64,000 nucleotides of DNA from Podospora pseudocomata (lineage: Eukaryota > Ascomycota > Sordariomycetes > Sordariales > Podosporaceae): assembly GCF_035222375.1 (NCBI RefSeq), contig NW_026946363.1, positions 5,580,001-5,644,000 on the forward strand, written 5' to 3'. Numbering within the stretch: position 1 is the stretch's first letter; each line of letters begins with the position of its first letter. A program made the position numbers and the translations under genes. The notes under the pieces are model-generated. The model made no database searches and was not told the DNA's origin. It saw only the letters and a program-made list of their open reading frames with translations. Shown here piece after piece: positions 57,605-64,000 of the stretch.

Positions 57605-59662
57605 ATGGCCACCGCCCAACCAGATCACGGTGAGTTGAGCGCCTGTCCCCCTGCAACATCCCTTGGAGATGAACACCCCCCCCCCAAACTCAAAACACGC
57701 GGCGGTCAAGTGTGACTGGTGCGTGGGTCGAAAACATGGGACGGATTTGCGCGGACGTGTGCCCACTTCCCAGTTTTCGTTGATGTTGGCGTCTGGGCAA
57801 TTTCTATCGGTTCGCTCTGCCGTCGAGCCTGCTGTGTCATGTTAAGGAGATTGGTGTTTCATCTTCCTCTCACAGTCGTCATTTGCATGCATGGTGCCGC
57901 CGTCCCCGATCCACTACCGTTCCTTGCTCGCAACCTGCCCACCTGATGATTTACTGACGTGCTGGCCCTGCTCTAGATCAGCAGTCTGATCGGTTGTTCC
58001 TCAACCTTCCCTCCAACAACCCTTTCCGCAACCGCGCTGCGTCGCCCGCTCAGCAAAGTCCAACTTCGCCCTTTGACGACCCTCCCCCGCGCCCTACTTC
58101 GCGCAACCCTTTTCTGGATCCCACCATTGCCAACAGGGCCAGCAACCCAAATATCCGATCTGTTTCCGACAACATGTCGTCATACGATAAGCGCCCGTCG
58201 CTCACGGCCGAAGAAATATTCGTAGGTTTCTCGTCATTTTCTGAGCGTTCGCCATTGATACAACGAGATTATGACGGAACCTTGAATTAACGCCGCTTGA
58301 CTCGCAGGGTTCGTTGACGCTAGAGGAGTCCAACTCTGCAGCTGCGAGAGCTGAGGCCCCGAAGCCTCCCATGGGCCGCCGCGGTCCTCCGCCACCGGGA
58401 CGTGAGAATGTGCCGAGTGCTAGCCGCAATGGCCCAGGGCCCAACCACCGTCCCACTCGATCCCAGGAAGAGGCTATGCGTGCCGGCCGGAAGCAGTCCA
58501 ACGCCGAACTGTTGATTCCTATCGACACACCCCGCTCCCCTCCGAGACAGCGCCAGGACCAGCGAAGGCCCCGTAGAAATTCCGACTCTTCCATTGTCGG
58601 TGCCGATAAGATCATGACCGAGGAAGAGAAGAAGGCCCGGGATCAGAGACGTCGTGAGCGTGAACGTCGGCAACGCGAGGGTGGTGGCAAGGATAGGAAG
58701 CCCGCCAGCCGCAAGCTCGACATTATCGATCAATTAGATGCCACCAGCATCTATGGAACAGGAAGTATGTCGTTCTCGCACTCTTTGTTTCTGGGGCTTT
58801 TGATTCTAATCTTTGGACAGTTTTCCATCACGACGGACCTTTCGATGCCCTCAACCCCCACCGCAACCGCACTGGCAGCCGGCGTGCACCTATGCAAGCC
58901 TTCCCTGAAGGCTCGCTCAACAACACCCTCGGTGGTTCTGGTCCTCTGAACGCTCGCCCCGACCACTCGACATTCTTGGGTGGACACGACGATGAAGCTT
59001 TCAGGGAGTGGTCCAAGGGCTCCAAGGATAGAAACGGCGCTCCTCCCACGACCAGCAAGGGCGAGTTGCCCATGTTTGACCCCCTCAGCCGCGGCAACGT
59101 CCTCCACGGCGATGAATCCCTCGGGCTCGGCACGTCGACCTTTTTGGAGGGCGCCCCGGCCGCCCGCACAGCGATCCAGAAACGCGAGGAGGAGCGAGCT
59201 CAAGAGGTTATGCAGGAAGGGCTGCAGCGCAAGAAGTCCCTCGCCCATCGTATCCGCAACATCAACCGCCAGCCCCGCGATTTCCAGGCTTCTGGCAGAA
59301 CCACCAACCCCGAAGGAGTCTACGGGTCTCGCCGATCCCCCTCCGAGAGCGGACCCGCCTCTGCTGGCGCCAACGGGGAGCGCAACCCATTCTTCAACGA
59401 ATATGGCCAACCGAGGGGTGAAGAGGGATTCAGCGTGCGCAAGGAGTCCAACGCCGGGCCCAAGTCTCCCGGCAGCCCCAAGGGTGGTTACGGCCTCGAG
59501 CGGAGATCGACGACGGACGGCACAGGCGGCGAAGATGGCCCACAACCTAAGAGTGGTGGAATCTTGGGCCGCATGAAGAGTCTGAAGGGCGGACGGCGCC
59601 AGCGTCCTGGCCAGGGCAGCTCTGATATGGGCATGCCTCCTGCTCCTGGAACCGCGGTTTAG
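57605..59662 (+). CDS. pal1: Pal1 cell morphology protein
   Basis: Four exons (57605-57629, 57977-58221, 58308-58764, 58821-59662) give 522 residues. The conserved Pal1 core spans the exon 3/4 junction: KLDIIDQLDATSIYGTG joins to IFHHDGPFDALNPHRNR. A basic coiled segment (EEEKKARDQRRRERERRQRE) precedes it. Three NPF motifs are visible (SNNPFRN, SRNPFLD, ERNPFFN); these are typical ligands of EH-domain endocytic proteins. The rest is disordered and rich in Ser, Pro, Gly and Arg. In fission yeast Pal1 sets cell shape, and in budding yeast the homologue is an early endocytic coat component. Exon 1 is only 25 nt and is followed by an unusually long 347-nt intron, so the first eight residues are less certain than the rest. 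Domain identity is firm. Confidence 0.92.
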
Positions 59663-60954
59663 AGGAACCACTGGTCGATTCGGGGACGACTGCTTCGCAT
59701 GGGGTCCTTTACGAGGTGTTTTGGGGAGAGGAGAGAGCGTCTATGAAGTGCAGTGAGGATGGTGGATGAGACAACAACCAGGAAGAGAAGGGAGAGGAAG
59801 TCAAGCCGTTGTAATTTTTTTTGGGTGCAAAGGAGACGGACGGGACGGGATCAGGTTGGATGGCTTGTTGTTTTTGATTTCAGTACACGGAGAAAATTCA
59901 GGAACAGGCCAGTTTTTTTTCTTTTCTTTGTCGAGAGGCGTCCTAGCTCCCTGCGCGTGTGGGATGTGTGGTGAATGTTGTACATAGAGCCCGTTGTTGC
60001 TTTGGTGATGACTTTTCTTGTCTCGTCGCTCTTGTTGCTGGGGTTCCTAGGAAGGGTTGAGAGTTTACTCGGTTACTGTTGTTCAGGATGAAGTCTGACA
60101 TTCACGGAAAAACCACTGGCAAAAGGAGAGGGGGACTGCGCTGGTGGTGTTGGGACAGTTGGTTTGTGTAAGAGGTAGTAGTGTTGTTGATAATCTTGAA
60201 TTGAGTAGGCAGTATTGATTTTGATTTTGCGGTCGAGCCAATGGGTTGTGATTATGGTGCTTTGCTTGGTGGGTAGTTGGTGGGTTAGTGGGTAAGGGGC
60301 TGGCGATGGGGCAGATCAAAGGGGCTAATGTAAGGAACGGGTGGGCAGGCTGTCAGATCAGGGTTTGGTGGGTGAAGCGGTGTTTGGATTAGGGGTTGGG
60401 GTGAAACGGTTATGGAGATGGGGATCTTGAAGGAAGACTGTCTTTTCTATGAGGAATAGATCTAGTCAGATATAGTTATGGTGACTTTTCAGAGTCTGGG
60501 TCAGAGGAATGGTGACGGTGTTGGTGTTGAGGGCGGTGGATAAGTTTATGCAACAGTTATGCATGTCACTGGCCAAGCATGAGTTGCTTTCTGATTTCCT
60601 GAACAAAGGTTAGGAGGCGCATTTACATGTCCAAGGTAAAGGTAAGGGGGCAGTGGAGTTTTCAGGTACGCCATATTCAACATTAGGTATTTTGACATGG
60701 TAAATGCGATTTTCAATCGAACAATTGGTGGAGGACTTTTTGCTCCCTGTGTAAGTTGGGCATTGGTAAAGCGTCTTCTTTTTGACCTGAGCAAGCTCAC
60801 TCAACCACATCTCAATCAGTTCAGATTCGCTACACCACACAGTCACTACACCAAAAAGTGATATTTTCAAAACTTGACTCGAATCTGACTTGGACTTTTG
60901 ATTGGAAATAAAGCTTTTAATTGATTTACTTTGGCAACAAACACCTGCAATTCA
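59663..60954. other. Intergenic region between Pal1 and the RecA-like gene
   Basis: About 1.3 kb between two plus-strand genes. It is G/T-rich between 60.1 and 60.5 kb (many GGTGGG words) and turns A/T-rich toward the right. No coding sequence is supported. Confidence 0.5.
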
Positions 60955-62155
60955 ATGGACACAACAACCCAACCCCCACCTCCACCTCCCACGACAACTA
61001 CTACAACAGCAACAACAACAACTACAACAACAACAACAACTACTACAACTACAACAACGCAATTCGACTCCTTAATCCCTCCACCCAAAACCGCACTCTC
61101 CTTATTGTCTCGATCCATCCAAACACAGCAAACCAAACCAAGATATCCCACCGGCTGTGCAGAGTTTGATCAAAATGTCTTGTTGGGCGGGCTGGATGGT
61201 GGTTCGGTGGTGGGGATAAGTTCGGAGGATGACGACTTCTCTCTTGCTGTATGCTCCCTCTTTCACTTGTGATCCCTTTTTTTTTTTTTTTTTTTTTTTT
61301 TCTCTTCCCGCTCCATCCGCTGGTTTGTAGTTCTCCTGACCTGAATAACTGCAGCTCGCATTACAAACCATCGCCGTCGCCCTCACACAAGCGGCCCACG
61401 AGAAAACGGCCTTGATAGTGACCACCCTGCCAGTCCAAAGCCTGCTCCCGAAGCTGCGACAAGTGCTGGCAGAGCAGCTCTCAAGAATTGGCGGGGCCGT
61501 CGACCTCGGCTCCAAAGTCAAAGAGCGTCTCTCCCTCGTTTCCATCTCCCGCATCTTTGACCTCCACGGTCTGGTCGAAGTCCTCGGTGAACTTTCTCTT
61601 CGCCAAGGCGGCGGGGGGGGAACGCCTGATGCCGTCCTGGTCATGGGCACGGCAGCCCTGATCAGCAGCCTTTTCACCTCCAAGTCGACCGATAAAGCTG
61701 CCGCTCATGGGTTCGTGGCCAATCTCGCTGTCCAGCTGGGCAGGGTTGCGAGGGGAGGACTGCTGGTGATACTGCTCAACTCTGCTACCGCGTTGCACAA
61801 CGACGGCGTGCCCCTACCCCCGGCAGCCGAGACCGGCGGGGGGGAGAGGAAGCTGGAGGTCGGGGGGTTGACGTCTATTTTTTGGACGGGGGGAGCAGGA
61901 CAGCAACACGGGAGGAAGAGTGACAGCAGGCCGGCGTGGGGACAGGTTTTTGGGAGGTTGGTGGGGGTGCATTTGTTCTGTACGAGGCGTGATGTTGGGT
62001 GGGTGGTCGAGGTGCTACGGGACGAGATTGGGGTTTTTGAAAGAGAGACAGATGAAAAGGGGGAGGGCGAGGTCTGGGTGAGGAGGAACAGGGAGCAGAG
62101 GTGGGGGATTTTGAAGGGGGGCGACGGGGGGGTGGTGGTTGATGTTGTGATTTGA
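60955..62155 (+). CDS. RecA/RAD51-like protein without a recognisable Walker A motif
   Basis: Two exons (60955-61248 and 61355-62155, 106-nt intron) give 364 residues. Residues 1-35 are Thr-rich low complexity coded by ACA/ACT repeats. RYPTGCAEFDQNVLLGGLDG (about 63-82) is the TGxxxLDxLLGGG-like entry seen in RAD51 paralogs and KaiC-type RecA proteins. The following glycine loop, VGISSEDDDFSLA, lacks the GK[ST] of a working P-loop. Hydrophobic strands follow in RecA order: TALIVTTLP, DAVLVMGTAALI (Walker B-like position) and GGLLVILLNSATALHNDGVP. A role in DNA recombination or as a structural RAD51-paralog partner is plausible but is inference. The ortholog is not recognised. The start is the first in-frame ATG. 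The fasciclin gene is convergent, with stops about 210 bases apart. Confidence 0.72.
61277..61301. repeat. Poly-T tract, 25 T, in the RecA-like gene intron
   Basis: An uninterrupted run of 25 T lies 29 bases after the 5' splice site and about 50 bases before the 3' splice site. It probably varies in length. Confidence 0.95.
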
Positions 62156-62366
62156 GGTGTAACTACCCTTGTGGCGTTTATTTTTGTTACAGAAGCTGTG
62201 GTCAGAATACCGCAGCTAGAACAATCTTGCTATACATGTCATGAAATCAAAAGTATCCTGCCGCTCGAGCGAGTGTCCTGTTTTACCACGAGCGGGGGTG
62301 GTCTTCATCCCCAAACCTCCTCGCATATCCCAAAATCCCGACCCAGATCCAACTGCAATCCTTTCT

Positions 62367-63683
62367 CTACAAATCCCCGGCCTCGTCCCTGTCCACATAC
62401 CTCTCCAGCCTAGCCTTCAACTCCTCAACCTCAATATCCTTGTCGTCATCCTCCCCAGCATGTCCGTGATGCCCATGAGGCGGAATCAAAACCTTCCCCA
62501 CCACTTGCACAACACCATCGCTGGCAATCCCGTCCTGGAAGATCACCTTGGTGAACCCATTCAGCACAATACTGACCCACCCCTTCCACCTCTTGACGTC
62601 AACCGCGATTGCCTTGTCGTCCAGCAGCGTCTCCAGATCCACATGCCAATACTTTCCGCCCTCTGCATCTTCCACAGCAGCCTTCTCGTCCTTGTGACTA
62701 TTGTAAAAGGCATCGCTGTAGAGGGTCTGGTCGACGACAAAGTGGTACTTGAGCAGTGCCTCGAGGTACTTCAACCCGTGCTGGGAGAACAAGAAGGCGT
62801 TGGCGCGGGGGCCGAGGCGTCGCCAGGCCGAGTTGGTTGGCGCGAAAAGGGTGCCGCCTTTGTGGTCTGGGACGGAGAGTTCGGTCTTTTCCAGACCGAG
62901 GGAGAAGGTGCTGAAGGTGTTGGGCAGCAGGGAGATGATCTTCTCCTGGGAAGGGGGTGGGATGAGGATGTGGTCAATGGCGTGGATGATGCCGTTTTTG
63001 GCGAGGATGTTGCCGTAGACGATCTTGGAGATGACGTTGACCCTGATGGAGAACAGCAGCCCGGTTGAGATCCTCAGCCGCTGCGGGCGGGAGCCGAGGC
63101 TGTCGAGCGACAGATTGGAGGGGAGGGTGTGCTTGTGGTAAAGATCGACCTTGGTGTGCAGGCCGGGGGCGATGTGGTATTTCAACAGGGCCAGAACGAA
63201 CTCCTTGGGGGGAGGCTTGTCGCCATGGTGGGGGATGCGCTCAAAGGCTTTGTCGGTAGGGACGAAAAGGGTCTTGTTGTGGGAGGTGGAGTCGAGGAGG
63301 TCCTTGATGTCGGAGAAGTCATCGTTGTCAAGGAGGGAGGCGAACTTGGTGGTGTACTTGTTGGATTTTATCAACTCGTAGATGGTCTTGGTCTTGTCGC
63401 CACGGTGGGGCTTACGCTCGTGAAGAGGCAGAGGAGGTAAGTTGCTGTCACTGTTGAAGCCGTCGAAGCCGTCGAAGGAGTAGCCGTCGAATTCGCTGGT
63501 GGCCTTTTCGATGCCTTTCTCGATCTTGGTAAAGATCTTGGCCGAGCGGGAGACGGTGGAATCCCACCAGGTTTGTACCAAATCTGGAGAGACGGCGGGT
63601 TGTTGCTCGTCAAGCTTAATTGCCTGATCAGGGGCAACCAGAGCGGCTGCGGTAGCCGCAAAGAAAACGGTTAGATGCTTCAT
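62367..63683 (-). CDS. Secreted fasciclin-domain (FAS1) protein
   Basis: A single exon gives 438 residues. The start at 63683 begins MKHLTVFFAATAAALVAPDQ, a clear signal peptide; the frame extends three codons upstream but without an ATG. Two FAS1 domains follow. The first (about 97-245) has TIYELIKSNKYTTKFASLL, NKTLFVPTDKAFERI, LLKYHIAPGL and NGIIHAIDHILIPP. The second (about 255-410) has GGTLFAPTNSAWRRLG, LLKYHFVVDQTLYSD and GVVQVVGKVLIPP. FAS1 domains mediate adhesion in secreted or cell-surface proteins. The C-terminus (His/Gly-rich HGHHGHAGEDDDKD then a charged helix) has no hydrophobic end, so GPI anchoring is unlikely. Residues 20-95 are a linker with a repetitive YSFDGFDGFN. Function beyond adhesion or secretion is not evident. 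Confidence 0.92.
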   Translation of the reverse strand: MKHLTVFFAATAAALVAPDQAIKLDEQQPAVSPDLVQTWWDSTVSRSAKIFTKIEKGIEKATSEFDGYSFDGFDGFNSDSNLPPLPLHERKPHRGDKTKTIYELIKSNKYTTKFASLLDNDDFSDIKDLLDSTSHNKTLFVPTDKAFERIPHHGDKPPPKEFVLALLKYHIAPGLHTKVDLYHKHTLPSNLSLDSLGSRPQRLRISTGLLFSIRVNVISKIVYGNILAKNGIIHAIDHILIPPPSQEKIISLLPNTFSTFSLGLEKTELSVPDHKGGTLFAPTNSAWRRLGPRANAFLFSQHGLKYLEALLKYHFVVDQTLYSDAFYNSHKDEKAAVEDAEGGKYWHVDLETLLDDKAIAVDVKRWKGWVSIVLNGFTKVIFQDGIASDGVVQVVGKVLIPPHGHHGHAGEDDDKDIEVEELKARLERYVDRDEAGDL

Positions 63684-64000
63684 GGTCACCAAGCCCCAGA
63701 GCGAGACTATTCCGGATCAGTTTTCAAAGACGAGAACTAGACCTCCAGGGAAACTAGGCTCCCCAACTCAGGTTTCCTTCTCAGGTTCCTTCTCAGACTT
63801 GTTATACCTGATGGTGGGACGCGCGGACATACAGGCATCCCATCTCCCCATAACCCCCAATAACGGCGTCATCTGTCGATTCGCCTCAACTGATTGGCTG
63901 CCCACCCCGCAGTTTGAATCGAGCCGTTTCGATCCGTCCTCATCGGGATGCTTTGTTCAAGCTTCCTCAATCGTTAGACCAAACCTTGTAAAGGTCCATT
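63684..64000. other. Upstream region of the fasciclin gene, to the window edge
   Basis: These 317 bases should contain the fasciclin gene promoter and leader. No coding sequence is supported at the right edge. Confidence 0.45.

Overview
The window looks like nuclear chromosome sequence from a filamentous ascomycete, most likely a Sordariomycete and probably in or near the Sordariales. That placement is inference from protein resemblance. The supporting signs are short spliceosomal introns (mostly 50-125 nt) with GTATGT/GTAAGT/GTGAGT donors and CTAAC/CTGAC/CTCAC-like branch sites, single-copy eukaryotic housekeeping genes, long intergenic regions and homopolymer or microsatellite tracts. I see no operons, CRISPR arrays, insertion sequences, rRNA or convincing tRNA genes, and no obvious repeat-induced AT-rich decay.

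Layout. 1-23.2 kb is gene-rich: a partial Ser/Pro-rich hypothetical protein (-), TMA22/DENR-like translation factor (+), a borealin/Nbl1-like chromosomal passenger subunit (-), the proteasome ubiquitin receptor RPN10 (+), TRAPP subunit TRS23 (-), a YEA4-type UDP-GlcNAc transporter (+), AMP deaminase (+), the endocytic adaptor SLA1 (+) and a TLC-domain membrane protein (+). 23.2-34.65 kb is an 11.5 kb stretch with no recognisable gene. It ends at a zinc-finger transcription factor (34.65-36.08 kb, +). A further 6.4 kb without recognisable genes follows, then anaphase-promoting complex subunit APC2 (+) and, convergent to it, an inositol-polyphosphate 5-phosphatase (-). Casein kinase 1 (-) and the Pal1 morphology protein (+) diverge from a 6.35 kb region. 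The right end holds a RecA/RAD51-like protein without a visible Walker A motif (+) and, convergent to it, a secreted two-domain fasciclin protein (-).

Genes by job. Cell-cycle control is represented by APC2, RPN10 and borealin; polarity and endocytosis by SLA1, Pal1, TRS23 and the 5-phosphatase; signalling and the clock by CK1; metabolism and wall precursors by AMP deaminase and YEA4. These are dispersed single genes and not a cluster acting as one system. I found no clear undescribed system. The most useful observations concern gene structure: a start codon split by an intron in TRS23, two introns whose retention gives an immediate stop (CK1 and AMP deaminase), a 20-nt internal exon in TMA22, introns of 3n length without stops, the degenerate RecA-like protein, and the gene-poor flanks of the transcription factor.
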